Assembly: GCA_033239525.1 (NCBI GenBank)
Contig: BSYO01000005.1
Coordinates: 23,170,519-23,234,518, forward strand
Reading direction: 5' to 3'
From: Nepenthes gracilis
Lineage: Eukaryota; Streptophyta; Magnoliopsida; Caryophyllales; Nepenthaceae
DNA length: 64,000 bases
The notes under the pieces were generated by a model that was not told the origin of the DNA, made no database searches, and was given only the letters and a program-made list of their open reading frames with translations. Of this stretch, positions 9,852 to 23,894 are shown piece after piece (position 1 is the first letter of the stretch; every line of letters starts with the position of its first letter). The position numbers and the translations under genes are program-made.

Positions 9852-11693
9852 GCTGACAAAGGAGAACGGGAAGAGAACAGTAGAACATGATGCAAAGTAG
9901 GAGAGAGACCACGGGTAGAGAGAGAAAGGCGCACCGGCAGGAGAGAGAAAGTCCGATTTGGATACCTCGAAACATACTTTTGGCAAATCTGCTTGGAATA
10001 AAGTCAAAGCAAGTATCTCCAAACCCTATCTTTTGTCTAATTTCACATCTAATGTATTTATGTTCTGATTTGGAAGTTTTAAGCTTGTGGGTGCACTTTT
10101 AATTAGCCTATTTATTTTATTGTGCACACATGACCTTTTTACCGATTGTCTGATTGTTTTATTCTGTTTCTGTTAAAATTTGTGAGTTCTGTTATTTTCT
10201 TAAAAATGAGAAAATTTTTTGGACACTATATATGCTCGTATCAGTATATATATGAAAGTTTGCATGAAATTTGCATAGGCCGTGCATTTTCATATGCATG
10301 TGTCGGGTTGTGGTCATTATATTTGGATTTATTATTGGATATTTTGACCGGTTTCCAATGTGGAGATTTATTTGAAAATCTCTTTTCACCAGTAGGAAAA
10401 ACTTTGAGTAATGACCCTTCCCATTTGGATGATTTGATTTGACCTTATAATATATTCAGACGTCCTAATATATCTGACAAACTTAAAGATTGCACCCAAA
10501 ACAGTGGATGGCAAAACATAGTGAGCAACCTTACCGATGGGTACAAAGTCTATGGGTGACCATACATGTTGGCTTAATTTACATTTGATTTGGCTTAAGG
10601 TTAACGGGATTATGTGTAATCCTTCCTCAAGCTAATCTTTAAATAATCAGAACTCAAATTTGATGCATGATTTGTATTTCTACATAGATTTATATTGAAC
10701 TTTGACTTGGATTTAGATTTGATATTCGCCGATTTTTCCCACAGTTGAGCCTTGGTATGTCTCGTACAAATGATTTTAGCTATATGTTTTAATATGGACC
10801 TTTGGACTATCGATTGCAACGCTGTTTCGGCTTATGCACACACTATTGGATCATCTAGCTATTGGATTCTACCCCAAATCACGAGCTGATCAAGCATTGA
10901 ATTTAAACTTGGACTTGGACTTTGATTGGATTTGGAATTGGCTATTTACCTATTGGAATCGGTCTAGATCACTTCTACACACACACACACGTCCCGATGA
11001 GGATTGTTTTCTAATTTGGACATTTGTTTTGGATTTAGATATTTGATTTGAGTACGAGACGACCATTAGATTTCGAATCTTGGATTTCTATTGGATTTAT
11101 TTTATTGATGATTTGGATTTATTCAGTTATTTGATTTGATATTTATCCATTTGACCTTCCCTCTAATTCATTGAACTCCTTTTATTTAAATATGATACTT
11201 GCTGAGCACTAGGCTCATATTTCCTATTTTGTCCCTTCAGAGTAGAGGATTGAACCATATTGCAGGAGCGGGATCGAGTGTTGGCGCAGCATCACATTTT
11301 CCGATGAGTTATATTTATTCAAATAAATTGTATTGGTCGTATTTGATTTATAGATGGATTTTGTTGGATGTCTTTGGCAGTTGGAGTCGGCCGCATGTGA
11401 GCCTTTGGATTGCGTATTGAGATTTCTTGGGTGGATTTCTTTATATGGATGTGTTGCTATTATTATTTGGTCTTTTCTTTACAACTGTTTAGCGTAGATC
11501 ATGATTATTTTTGTTCAGACGGTTGTCCGATGAGATTTTGTATTATTTTTTTATTTGTCAGGTCCTATATATTTAGTTTGTCACGCCCAGATTTTTGAGG
11601 CTTAGTATGATTTATTAAATTTATTTAAGATTTTAAATTTTATAAATTATAATTAATTATTTAAATTGATCTAATTTGTTCGAGTTCGTGACA
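9852..11693 (+). repeat. Long LTR (family with TGTRATAT...GTGACA ends), 3' part, split by the Tat element
   Basis: It matches the solo LTRs at 36755-39288 and 49149-51888 in order and sequence. Shared blocks include CTTTGAGTAATGACC with CCCATTTGGATGATTTG, TTTGCCCACAGTTG-like and GGATTTGGAC runs, AAATATGATACTTG, and CTTCAGAGTAGA. It ends ...GTTCGAGTTCGTGACA, the family's 3' terminus. Its 5' part is missing because the Tat element is inserted in it. The five bases after the end are CACAA. I see no gene in it. Confidence 0.82.
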
Positions 11694-14276
11694 CACAATG
11701 TTAAATTAATAGGGAATATAAAACATTTAAGATTCTGAACCGAGGCACCTGTTACTCACGCTAAAATCCCAGCTCCCTTTTTGGAAGCTCAAAACTGGTG
11801 AATCATGAAACGGGACAAAGCCCTAAATGAACAGTATATCAACAACATCAGAGTTACCCGAACTGTCATATCCAGTCTTCTGCTAAGCCATAAAACTCAA
11901 TAAACGGGTCACTTTAGGTTTTGGCAAAATAAAATAGGCTGAAACTGAAATCAGGTCCAGGACAAGCTTTAAGGATACTGAACAAAAGTATACTTTTTGC
12001 AAACCCAAAACAAGACAAACCGTGCTAACTCCTAGAATAGTATATTTTCCTGTACATGAGGCACAATTGTAGTTATCCAAATCATAAAATGGACAAAACC
12101 CTAAATCAATAGTATATTCATCACATCTGAGTTATCCAAACTGAGTCATATCCAGTCCCCTTATATTGCCAAAATGCCAAATATGTAGGTTTTGCCAAAC
12201 TATAACGGGCCAAACTCAAATCAGGTCCAGGAAAGGATTTTAGAACACTGAACATGTGTATACTTTTTTGCAACCCAAAACTAGAAAAACCATGCTAACT
12301 ACTACCTCTTGTTAATCTTCCAGCACACGTGACACAACCTCCGCCTCCTTGCTTTACGATGCCTATACGTCACTCCCTTTTCTATCAAATGCAACCTCTG
12401 TGATATATTGGACAATAAGTAGTAAATGACCATTGATGCATTTGCTTACCTTCCACAAAGTGTAGAACCTTCAATCCCCCGCTTCATGTTCTAAAATGAG
12501 AAAGTGGGGTAAGGGGACTTAAAATGGACCTTAAGGGTGTTAAAAAAATCAACTTGACACCGAACTACCTAAAACCAAACTATAAAATCAGCTATAGGTA
12601 ACCATACCGAGTGGTTAGGTTTTGCTTTGGGGTATTCAAATTTTTTTAGGTTTCAGTTTGGTCCCAGGCTAATGGTATTTGCCCAACCCAACTGATATAT
12701 AAAATATTTTTTAACATGAAAATATATGAGCTTTAAAAATATCCTTTTAGAATATTTTATTAGTCTAAATCAAACTCATCTCATATTTGAAGTTTTAATA
12801 TCGTCTTTGTGGGATCTTAAAAGTCATGAACTTATACTTCAAAATAAATGTTACTTATTCTTTGATATTTTCAGTGAAGATTTATACAGAAACAGAAACA
12901 AAAAAACAAACCAATCCAGTTTGACAGGTTATCCAATCAAGTAGTTAACCGATCAAACCTATTTACTTTTGGTTAAAATATTACCAAACCGTTAATACCA
13001 ATTCTATTTACAGACCACTTCACAGTTGGGCAATGAACCGTGAACACCTCTAATGGACATCTATGGGATGCACACCCAAGTCTTTTGTTCCCTGCCATTT
13101 AACTCGTAAAGGTACCGCTCATATAACAAAAAGGAAATTCGCAGCACAAGGTGGTGGGATACCAGACTTTATGATTATTATTATGGAATGTAATGGGGGT
13201 GTGACTTCAAAACCTATGAATGCTAGTTAGTTTTGGTTACCACAACCCACTATTTACCCCTCCCCAACCCCCACCCCCACCCCCAAAAAATAAACGTAAG
13301 AACATGTATGTAATAATAATACACACGACACACGCAGATATAGACGTGCACATGCACATATATGTCAGGTTCTTCGAAGTGGATTGATGGCCAAAATCCA
13401 AGATATGGAAAAACACCGTGTATTGAACTGTAGGTTTGGTCAAACTTAATTCTTTGGTCGGGCTTTCCAGTTCCAGCTATCTTTCAGTTTTAGCTATTTT
13501 TTACCCACACTCAGTTTCTTAGTAATATTTTGCAACCAAATAATAATTGGAGATGAGCCTTATCATCTGGCAAGTGACCATCACTAATATGTACACATCC
13601 CTGGTGTGGTTAGTGAGAAGTTCAGTAACGGCTTGTAGGAGTTTGTTTATTAAGCTAATAACAAGTCCAAATATTCTAGCCTCTTTCAATGATGAACCAA
13701 GCTCAAATGGGAGTGAGCTGTGCTCACAATGAGTCATTTCAACTTGTTTAGTAGCTCTTTGTATGATGTAATTACTCACATTATCCATTAATGTCTCCTT
13801 GCTATCGACTAAAGACTAACTGGGCTAGACAAATTTTATTTAAGATGTGGGTTTCGAACTCATTTTGATCTACAACTCTAATACACAGAATTGCACGGAA
13901 AAGTGCTTATTGCCAAGTTTTAAATATAAACCAAACTACAGATTTAGTCCTAATTATGACTAGTTTTTAAGTAATCATTAGGCCTAGAGAAGAAGTTCTA
14001 ACTCATTAGTCAAATGAAGTAATCTGAGCATGGTAATTAAGGTTAAGTTATGCTCAAGAGCCTAAAAATTTTCAGCTCAAGTATGTTCACTTACAGCTTC
14101 ATGCTCAAACACCACAAAATTCTGTTCCCCCCTACCTACCTTAATCTCTTCCCCCTCCCTTCCCCCCATAAAAGGGGAAAAATGGGAAAAGGGAAAAGGA
14201 GAAAAAAATGAAGCACATAAAGTCGGATTGCAGCAAAACCAATGCTCAACATCCAGCAATTAAAGGAGGAGGATAC
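11694..14276. other. Non-coding stretch, probably part of PGI intron 10
   Basis: No coding similarity is recognised on either strand. It contains a direct duplication (11801-12030 and 12080-12300), a poly-C/CA-rich patch near 13258-13290, and AT-rich DNA. The next expected PGI exon, encoding the block around FWDWVGGRYS, is not found here. Confidence 0.6.
11801..12300. repeat. Direct duplication of about 230 bp
   Basis: Copy 1 (11801-12030) starts AATCATGAAACGGGACAAAG; copy 2 (12080-12300) starts AATCATAAAATGGACAAAA. Both continue through CATATCCAGTC, AAATCAGGTCCAGGA and TGCTAACT in the same order. Divergence is moderate, so the duplication is old. No coding function is seen. Confidence 0.8.
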
Positions 14277-17200
14277 CGTGAGATTAGTACTAACAGCGAC
14301 CATGTGTTTCGAAACAGCTGCAGGCCTGAAACAACATATTGATAGGTGTCCGTCACAACCACAAATAGAGGATCCCAAGCCAGGAGGGGTTATAATTCAG
14401 TATCCTGGATGCATCCTTGAAGAATATGTATCTACTATATTTCACACCAAGAGACCATTAATGACACCATAATGAACACAAATCTTCAGAATGATATAGC
14501 ACAGCATATACGTCCTTCATAATGTGATCGAACTGATCAAGTCATGTAGGAACAAAGTACAAGTCCATCTGTCTGTTAAGATGTTAATACAACATATATT
14601 TCCTGAATGGCATTTATAATTTCATCTCTATTGCAAAATACGCAATGGGTAAGGTTATTCAGTTGTAACATCAATGCCACATTCAAATGAGGAGATTGTC
14701 TCTGTGCAGTATAAGGATACGACTGCATAAATTTCACCGTGCACATATAATGCATTGTGGGAAGCCCCATGTAGTGGGTCTATTGCAAATATAACGTATT
14801 AACTGCAATAGGTTTGTCTGTAATCTGTATTGTTCCAACAACTACAGCCACCAACAATAAAGTCTAAAACATTCCTATCCCCAGCATTTTTAGAAATTAG
14901 TTTCATCAAGATGCTTTAATATGAAGATTATTGCCATGAAGACACTACTGACCCAAGAGCAGTTGAAATCCATTCTCTCAACGTCCTAGCATTCAACATA
15001 GTTTCTGCCGTTGTAAAAGTCTTTGATACCACCACAACTGCAATTAAAAGAAACAAGAGCAGGAATCACAGCTTCATCAGAGAACTCATAAAATGAATGA
15101 TATATGCACAAAAAGATTCCTATTGCAAAGTATGTCAAAATGATGTGGCGACACATGGATCAAAATATCAACAGATAATCGAAATACTAGACACATCATA
15201 ATATATTGGCCAATACTATAAAAATTCATAATTTTTTCAAGGTTTCCTCTCTCCTCATTGCGGTACTGATTCTTGCGGTTCCTCTTTGATTGAAAACTTT
15301 CTTGTTTCTTCAAATCCAACTAAATCAAAACATGCCCAAGGCTTAATCAAACAACTAAAGGCAGAATTCATCTTCCAAATGAATAGGATTTGTAGCAGAT
15401 TGGAAATTAAGGCCAAAAATTTTCATAAAAACTAATCGTGAATTTTCATTTTGATCCACTTTTTAATGTTTTTCCTTGATTTAGCTTAAAGTTAGTGTTT
15501 CTAACCCATGTCTATTGGATTTTAGGTCCAAGAGCACAATTCGATTTCTTTTCTTTTTTGGATAAAAACTGAAATCAAACGAAGTTCCAAAATCATTTGG
15601 AAGGTAAAATTGATCCGCTCAAATTTATATTTTGAATTTGTATAATAGTGTTGTATAAGCTTAATTAGACATGTTTTGTGATTGTTAATTCTGCAATATA
15701 GATTTTTTCCTGAACACAATCAAAAATTTAAAATATTAAATTAAATAGCATACCTTGATAATATTATGCTTGGGATTTAATGAATTTATTCTCAGAAGCC
15801 CAAATGCATGTCTTATTGATTTTTTAATTTTTATTAATTTTTTTATTTAATGACAACATTTAATAACTACAAATATGAATTTTAATTTTAGTTGATGTTA
15901 AACATCTTAAGATCATGCCTGAGGTCTGACTAAATTGTTCTCAGAAGCTTAATTAATATGTTTTGGGGTTTGTTGTAAAATTTTAATTATTTTTCTTGAT
16001 TTTAAAAATTAAATCTAAAAATTATTAATTTGAAATTTTAAATTGTACTTATAGGACTAAGAAATTATTATGCTTAGGATTGGCTATGGGTTTGATTAGT
16101 ATGTTCCAAGAAGCCCAAGAGTATGTTACGTTTATTGTGGAATTTTCAATTATTTTTGCTATTTCTGAAAACAATCAAAAATTAGTAACTCAATTATAAA
16201 TTGTGCATAGCGTTAAGATAAAATTATGCTTGGCCTTGGGGTTCACTTATTATGTTCCTTATTCCAGAAGTCCAAATAATATATTTTTTTGATTGTGCAA
16301 TTTTCTTCTAATATTTTTTTTGATCAATTTTGAAGAGGTTTGATTAATATGTTCCAGAAGCCCATAAAGTATGTTAAGTTGATTTCAGTTTTTTTTTTTT
16401 TTTCAAAAAGCTGAAAATGAATTAAGAAACTATTACATTAATTATATATATACTTAAAATAAGAAAATTAAGGGTGGCTTTAGTGTTTGATTAATTTCAT
16501 TCAAAGGTAATCCAACCTTGTCACACAAGAAGCCCAAGAAAGAGACAAGTGGTTAGTCCTTAAAGAGGAATTTATGAATTGCACTTCAACTAATAGAGTC
16601 ATTTGAAAATTATCTCTTATTGCAAAAGCATCCAAATTGGCTTAGTTAATTGTTTCAAGACATGAATCTCGCTTTCAGTCAACATCTGATGGCTAAAATA
16701 GAACTCTGCCAACTAAAATAGTTGAACCAAAAAGATGGCCAAATTGCCTACGACATATAAGAGAAGCATAAAGACAAAACAGTTAGAAACTTCTTCTCTT
16801 AGTGATTCAAAAATAAAAGCCTGTAAAAGCAGCAAATCCATTCTTAGGAGCGGAAAACACATGTTATTGAAACTAAACGAATCCATCAATTGTGGAATTT
16901 TTTCAATTATTTTTTATTAATAATGATAATTACTAATACTTGCCCTTACTCAGCTATTCTACTTCTATTTTTCCTCCTAAGGAATCTGCTTTCCTGCTAG
17001 TCTTAATTTAAATTGTATTTTTTTTTTGGTTAATTCCTAGAAGTTATGTTCATGGCCATATTAATTTAATTTCTTTAAACAATATGTTTTTTAGATTAAT
17101 AACTTCACAATTATTGTGACAATTTGTAATTAATTGAAGAATAAAACATTTAGTAATAAAATAATCACTTTGTGTATATAGGAATCCAACTACCCATAAA

Positions 17201-20200
17201 TGGGACCAAGGAAAGAATGAGGTGGGGTTGATGGGAATGCCCCAGCAAGAAGGATCATGAGATGATGTGGGATGACATTTTGGTAAAATCGTGGCAATAG
17301 GAAGGAATAAATTTACGAGGAAATTCTGTGACAAAGTTAATAGTAGGGGGTCACCGAGTTCAAATGCATTTAGGCCATTATAAGGATGATTGCACTGTAT
17401 ATCCATGTCTTAGGAGAAGTGAAGCAACTCATAAGACACCTATCTGAACAAGCAAAAGACACAAAAAATATAGACGAGAATCTGGAGTGAATTACCAGAA
17501 GACATAATGGGTAGACCCAACTTATTGGGTAGAGCATGGGGTAGTAATGTGGTGGATTTGGGAGATGATGAGGGAGAGGATGTTCAATTCAAGACAGCAG
17601 GAAGAGAGAGTATGAGAAGTCTGAGTTTACAAAGGAGGTAAAGATTTAGAGCACAATCATCTCATCATGAGAAGGATGGTAGCAGTGGTAGGAGGAGGGA
17701 TACTAGTGGGAGCCCAAGGATACCTCAATCCTTTACTATTTGGGAGTGAGGCACATATGCAGGCTATGCAGCAGAGAGAGAGGCATCGCATTGATCCTGA
17801 AATCACACATGCTCATTTGGCGAAATAACACAACCTTCCACAGGAACATGAATTCAAAACAACCTAAAAACAGGGAGTCATCAATGAAGATTTTGAGGAT
17901 ATGGGTGGCACAAGCAGTAAGCCATTATTTTTGTGGAGCACCATCACACCAAATGTTGCTTAGCAACAATCATCGTTTTACTAGCCAATATTGGAAACTA
18001 TAGCAGAACGTGACAAATGGGTTAAAGGCACTATCTCGCACAAGCTGATGCATATTCATTTGGATGATAAATACAGGCAGCTAAAGAGTATATTGATAGT
18101 CTTGGCCCTATTTAGGATAAGCGAGATATTACCATTATGATTGATGAGCATCGATGAAAATATCAGTATCAACATTGGTTGCGACCATATTGGTATCAAA
18201 TATATTAGATAGTATGTACGATATCAAATATATTGAACAAAAAAATGTATAAAAATTATAAGCTGATAAGGTCTTATTGGTCAATACACTGGCTAAATAT
18301 TTGCTGATATATTTGCTTTGTTAACCAATACAAAAACATATCGTAATATTGTTGCGATATCGAAAAATATCGATATTGAGGGACCCCAATACCAATAAAT
18401 ATTGGTCAATATTTCCATCAATGCTGACAAATGGGCATATATAACAAATAAGCACCTCATTGATTTCTTGGTTTATAGACCCCAAATACAATTTTCCATT
18501 AACGAATGTGCATAGTAAGGATAAATAACAATACTAATTCAAGAAACTGAGCTAGGTGATTGAGCAGTTTAGAATAGAATGAGAAAGCTGCACAAATAGT
18601 CACAGATATTGAAAGCCCTAGGCAATTTCTTATGCAAAATATAAAGCACCTCTATAGGACTGGCACTGTTTGAATCTTATCACATATGTGGGAACAATAA
18701 ATCTCTATAAAGAAGAGCAGGGGAACATAATCAAATTTGATGAGTACAAGTCCTCGAGATTTAGAGGATTCAAGGTTGTCTTGCTAATGAGGTGATGAAA
18801 AATATTTATGGCAAAAGTTTTCCAGAAGCACAAATAAGGGGATTGAAATGCAAAGATCCCGCATTAGAGTGCTAAAGTTGATTAAAAGTGCTTAGAAAAC
18901 GACAATAGCTTTCCTTTATCAAGCCATGTCCAAAGGGAAAATGGCCATCAAAAACCTGACTTGAATGATCAAATAAGAGTAATAAAATACACAAGTATAT
19001 TATAAACCAATTATTATAGTACTTTTAAGTTTCAGTATTTAGTATTCATGGATAATATTTTTTACTTTTAATTGATCTTTCAAGATAAGCATGAATTATT
19101 TGCAGCACACCTTGTAGCTAAATGACAATTTAGTTGAGTCTTTTGACTTGGTACTAAAACCATTTGAAATCACTAAGTTTAGTATTGGTTATGCAACTAA
19201 ATGGTGGATACATGATAAATCTTATCATCCCGACCTTCAGAAATTGGTGTCCAGGTTGCACATCAAACCACTTATCCCTCCAGGTGTGAAAAAAACTCAA
19301 ATACTTTAACCTTACCCACTTAGTTTAAGGTATGAAAGAAAGAAAATCGTCTATGTTCATAATTCAAGGCTAAAAATAAGGAATACAACCTGAAAAACCT
19401 AAGATGAAGTGGAAGGTCAATTTTAACCAATTAACTTGGGCTATATACTTGAAAAAAGATGATCTCTTGGGTTCATGATTGGAGTAGTGGGAGAAATCCT
19501 ACTAGATGGATAAAGTCAGACTAGCTGAGTTAGAGAGAGTTAAGCAAGGGGTGGTGCAGCAGTCAGAGGACAGAGTAGGGGGAGAGGGAGAAATGATTAT
19601 AGCTTTGCAACTCCCTTGAACATTGGATCTAGTAGTAATGTTGCATGGAATGGGGTTCGTATGAGGATGATATATTTTCCTTGGATCTTGATAGTACCAT
19701 GGTGGTGATGAGCCTGATGGTGGTGATGAGCCTGTATCTCTTACCACTGAACTAACTGGTCGTCCTTTCTCACCTTATTTCGGAAATCACTCAAATGCTG
19801 CCCTATAGATTTTTTCTTGCAGGATTTGGGACTTCTAAATCCTCCTAGTAATTCTAGTTCTCATAAATATCCTAACCCTAGTTTCTTTCTGGTTATGGAT
19901 ATGGACCTCCTCCCTGGATACTATAGAGCATCTCTAGCACAATTTCCAACCCTTCAAAGACAACCCTAGGAGCCATTTTCATGTATCCTCCTAAGTCTAG
20001 CAAGGGCCATTCAGGCCTTCGCAAGAGTTTCACCAATAGTAATGATGAGGATGCTAGTGGTTTGTTCAAGTATTTTTCAATGATCAAGGATGAGGAAGAT
20101 ATCAAGCTCAATCGTCAAATCCAAGCAACAATAGAAAGAATTTTACCAACGATTTATTGCGATTTAAGTTGTTGATTCCTTGGAATAAAGTTAACTCTTC

Positions 20201-23200
20201 AATATGCAAAAACGTTATAAAAGACGGTCAAATTTTAATATATATATATATATATATGTACACACACCAACAAAATTGCATCACATCTGATACTAAAATG
20301 TATCATCTCTAACATTAGCAACTAATATTGATATTGTAATACATATGCAAACACAATCCAGGAAATCCACAAGTACGCTTTGACCAAGATTGCGGCAACT
20401 TTGGAACAATGCACATCATTTTGGATATCTTTGGAATGTAATGTTCTGCACATATAAAACTGTCCAAATGTGTAAGGTTCAATCAAATAATGCACAATAA
20501 GTGTAATTTACCAAGAGTAGTCTCAGGATTCAACCCGGTGATATTTCTAGCAACATCAACTGGGTCAACATTTGCAAGACTGCATCATACGCAAAGGAGA
20601 TATTAGACTGGACATCAGAAAAGCATACAATTGTAAGAAATGACTAAAGCACAATATACAGTTATAATAAGACATTTAAAGAAATTCTGCGTCCATCTTT
20701 TGACGAACACAATGTTCAAGTATCAATTTATTCAGCCATGACAATTTTTCCTAAAGCAAATCATGGGCCAGTTCACTCTAGAAATCATCATACAAGGCAT
20801 TAGCATTCAATCCAATCCAACACCGCCGCAGTTATTGTCAAACATTGTTCGAAATATAGGAAACCCCTAGTATTCATGACACACCTCCTTTTCTTGACCT
20901 GCAGACTATATGTGTGATAATCTCACAAGATTATTTGCACATACAGTCCTAATTAAAAGAAAGCTTCTACCCATACAAAACACCATATGATTCAGTCTCA
21001 TGGTATTTTTTTTTTTTCTCAAATAGAAAGAATATTGCTGTTTAAGTGATATCAACAGTTATGGAAATATTATCCATAAATTGAACAGCAAAACTGCACC
21101 GTGAATTCTAATTTCTTTTTGTGCATCTTATCAATTTCTGTTTACAGATAGCCATGGTCTCCCTGCACACTTTCTCTAAAAGTTGTATTGTAGTATTTGC
21201 ATGAGCATGATGTAGAATAATCAAAGAACAATGACAATATGCCCCCTTGTCAGGAACATTCTCAGAAGCCAAAATAACCTCCTTTTGACAACGTGTCCCG
21301 TCACCAAGAAGAAAAGATTTTGCAAATTACCTATCTTCTAATTGTGACAGACACACATACACACAATCTTTGTTCTACATTTTTTCCCCTTTTACAGCAC
21401 TCTTTGAGTTGTAAATACGAGCATAGAAATCTTTATTTGGTACTTCCACACAAGTTAAGATCCATTTTGGAGGTCAGAATGCAATTTGCTTGATAATTAA
21501 CTAGAGGGCAAGAGATTCATAATGCAACTATTCAACTGAATAGTTTTACAAAATAACAATAATGCAAAACATTAGTGCATTAAAAAGAAGTTCCCTGCAT
21601 GTTAGATTTAGATTGCCCCAACTGAGAAGAAGTATAGTCAATAAATGTATACTCACAAGCGCAGTTGACGGCTTCCAGCACATTCAATAGCCTCCGGATC
21701 TGTGCTTTACCAAAAAGTTCAAAATTCACTGAAGTATATTGTAATATCACATGAAAACCACTAGAAGATGTTAGAACAGAATGAAAATCAGCATTTGATG
21801 CAGGGCTGCCTTGCACAACCTGTCTGAAGAGCTGTATGTACAAATAAAGGTCCAAGATAGCTGCCACCAATGCCAATTGAAATCACGTCTTTTAGTGTTT
21901 TTCCTGTGACTCCAACCTAACAACATATACCTGTTTGTCAGAGTTTATCCAACCAACTTCTCATCAATGAGTCTTAAAAAAAATTGATACATTACCCAGG
22001 AGCTATTTCGAACTTTCTCAGAAAAATCATGGATCTGGTCCAATACTTTCCATACATCTGGGACCACATTTTTCCCATCACACCGTATAACTGAATCTCT
22101 TGGTGCACGGAGAGCAACATGAAGCACGGACCTATTCTCTGTTTTATTTATCTGAAGGCACCACCAAATGCAAAGTCAAGATCAAATCCCTTCATAAGAC
22201 ATTACAGAGACAGATCTGGAATCCAGACATCTGAGTTGTAGATCGGATAAGTGTAGGTAGAGATGTCCTTGGCTGCAAAGAGCCTTTATGAAACAGTTCT
22301 TCCATCCAACTTCACACAAGCCCACAAAATGTTAAGAAGATAAATCCAAACTTACATGATCTCCATTGTACATGCTAGTGATATTTTCTTTGAGGTGTGC
22401 AACCTGCAGAACACAAGCAGCATAATAAGAGGCATGTTAAGATTACATATTCCTTACTCCCAAGGCCTTAAAAACAGATGCCCCGACCCACCTCTGCCAA
22501 TTTGAAGAGCTTATCCATGGTCTCATCAGTTGCACGCTGCCGTGAGTAATCCAACATCATGCCATCGAACTCACTATAAATCACATATCAACAGCAGTGA
22601 GATTATTCTCAACATTATTTAACTTAAAGAGCAAATTACATCCCTATATTCACACACAACTCATAAGTTCCTCTAGAATTCCAGAATTAGACATCAGAGC
22701 AATATGCCATGGGGATCCTTAACAACATTTAGGATGTTGGACGGAAAATATTTTCCTCAAAAATGTTCAACGCACTGCAAATTTTCCTTCATTGAGTTGA
22801 TTAAGAATTTTTCGTTCAAAAATAATGTTTACAATTCGGCACAATGAAAAATTGGTGATGGTATGGTGGGAATGCATTAGTGGTGGTGACAATGGAATAA
22901 TGTTAATGGTGTTGGGATGATGGCTTTGAAGGTGCTTCCCAATGAAGAAGGAAATAAGTTCCTTCATTTTATGAAAAATCTTTTTCCATTGGAAGTCCTT
23001 TTGAATTCTCCTGTCTTGCCAAAGAAAGGGAAAATATACTCTAACACACCAACCAAACGGAGCCTTGCAAAAGAAATTGCAAGAGAAAGAAACAAGTTAA
23101 GAAGCGTACACCATCATCGACTTGCATCTCTCATTATCGCTCATCAGATGACGTAGATGAGTCCTGTTAATATCCTCGACATGCGCCTGAAAAAAGTATT

Positions 23201-23336
23201 ACGCATTATTCAATCTATCAATTTCTAACACTAGCCTTAACTACCCTTCATTTTACCAGTTAAGGAGAACAAACATAATTTTTACCTTCAAGTCTTGCCA
23301 AGCCTCCGTATGGCAAATCAGAGTAGACGACCCCAT
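14277..23336 (-). CDS. PGI: Glucose-6-phosphate isomerase, cytosolic type; exons 1-10 (gene continues beyond the window or is truncated)
   Basis: Interconverts glucose-6-phosphate and fructose-6-phosphate in the cytosol. Exons, all with GT-AG borders and matching phases: 23336-23286, 23186-23110, 22573-22492, 22403-22356, 22151-21996, 21916-21820, 21699-21657, 20579-20512, 15037-14953, 14325-14277. They encode residues 1-252, from [17 protein letters not shown] through [33 protein letters not shown] (residues 152-163), [12 protein letters not shown] and the sugar-phosphate loop [19 protein letters not shown] (212-230), to [11 protein letters not shown]. The absence of a transit peptide and the N-terminal sequence indicate the cytosolic form, about 560 aa in plants. 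The start is preceded directly by GCAG, so a 5'-UTR intron ends at the ATG. Intron 8 is 5.5 kb. The remaining ~308 residues are not in the window. No frame damage is seen in these exons, so I favour a working gene with a giant intron 10. Confidence 0.93.
15640..16400. repeat. Degenerate ~160-bp tandem repeat
   Basis: Blocks resembling TTGATTAATATGTTCCAGAAGCCC followed by an A/T-rich stretch recur near 15660, 15795, 15940, 16105, 16265 and 16345. Spacing is irregular (about 80-170 bases), so the copies are old and partly deleted. Confidence 0.55.
18153..18419. mobile_element. MITE-like element, copy 1
   Basis: It starts GATGAAAATATCAGTATC and ends AATATTGGTCAATATTTCCATC; the reverse complement of the end starts GATGGAAATATTGACC, giving imperfect terminal inverted repeats. 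The interior is rich in ATCGATAT and CAATATT motifs. A second copy of nearly the same length lies at 30338-30607 in the NRPD4 intron. No protein is encoded. Target duplications are not clear. Confidence 0.65.
20220..20262. repeat. (TA)n microsatellite in PGI intron 8
   Basis: About ten TA units followed by GTACACACAC. A simple AT repeat within the intron. Confidence 0.8.
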
Positions 23337-23434
23337 CTGCATACAAGTTTTTTCAGTATCAGTATTGATTAGGCCAACAAATATTTAAGAAGAAACTAAT
23401 CAGTTCATTCGAGATGAAGTTATTGAGAGAGTCT

Positions 23435-23894
23435 GATTGGCAATCAAAAAAGCACAACTAGAATGAATTAACGCTTAAATTCAAAAGAGAGAAAAATTAT
23501 AATTCAATTGGTAATCCAGCGACACAAATAGAATGAATCAACGACTGACATTAAAAATCCAAAAACTTCCGATTATGAAACACCGTCACATCAAACATCA
23601 ATAAGCAATCGATAACGATGGCGAAATTAAAATGTGACGTTTGATGTAGTATACATAATGTACTGATAGTCCAATCGGCAATCAAAAAACACAACTACAA
23701 TGAATTTACGCCTAAATTCGAAAGATATAAAGATCGGAAGTCAGTCAGTAATCGAGAGACACAAATAGGCTGAATAAACGACTGACATTAGAAAACCCGA
23801 ACACTTCGACTATGAAATACTGTCGGGTCAAATATCCACACAAGCAATCGGTAACAATGGAGAAAATACAAGGTGAGTTTTGATGTAGTTTACA
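23435..23894. repeat. 238-bp offset direct duplication upstream of the PGI start codon
   Basis: Copy 1 (23435-23656) and copy 2 (23673-23894) share TGGCAATC/CGGCAATC + AAAAAAGCACAACTA, AACGACTGACATTA, TATGAAA and TTTGATGTAGT in order, at an offset of 238 bases. They lie 100-560 bases upstream of the ATG, in the presumed 5'-UTR intron or promoter of PGI, so regulatory or leader sequence has been duplicated. Confidence 0.85.

Larger units (their letters stand above)
15038..20511 (-). other. PGI intron 8 (5474 bp)
   Basis: Bounded by donor CTTG|GTAAAT and acceptor TTGCAG|TTGTGG on the minus strand. It contains a degenerate ~160-bp tandem repeat (15640-16400), a MITE-like element (18153-18419) and unassigned sequence at 17400-18130 and 18440-20200, probably decayed transposon DNA. 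No gene is recognised inside it. Confidence 0.8.

Noticed and set aside
17050..17406. 118-codon minus-strand frame in PGI intron 8
   Set aside because: No recognisable domain, no matching PGI phase, and position within an intron between well-supported exons 8 and 9.
22740..23060. Possible MITE in PGI intron 2
   Set aside because: The end CCAACCAAACGGAGCC looks MITE-like, but no matching inverted start could be found.
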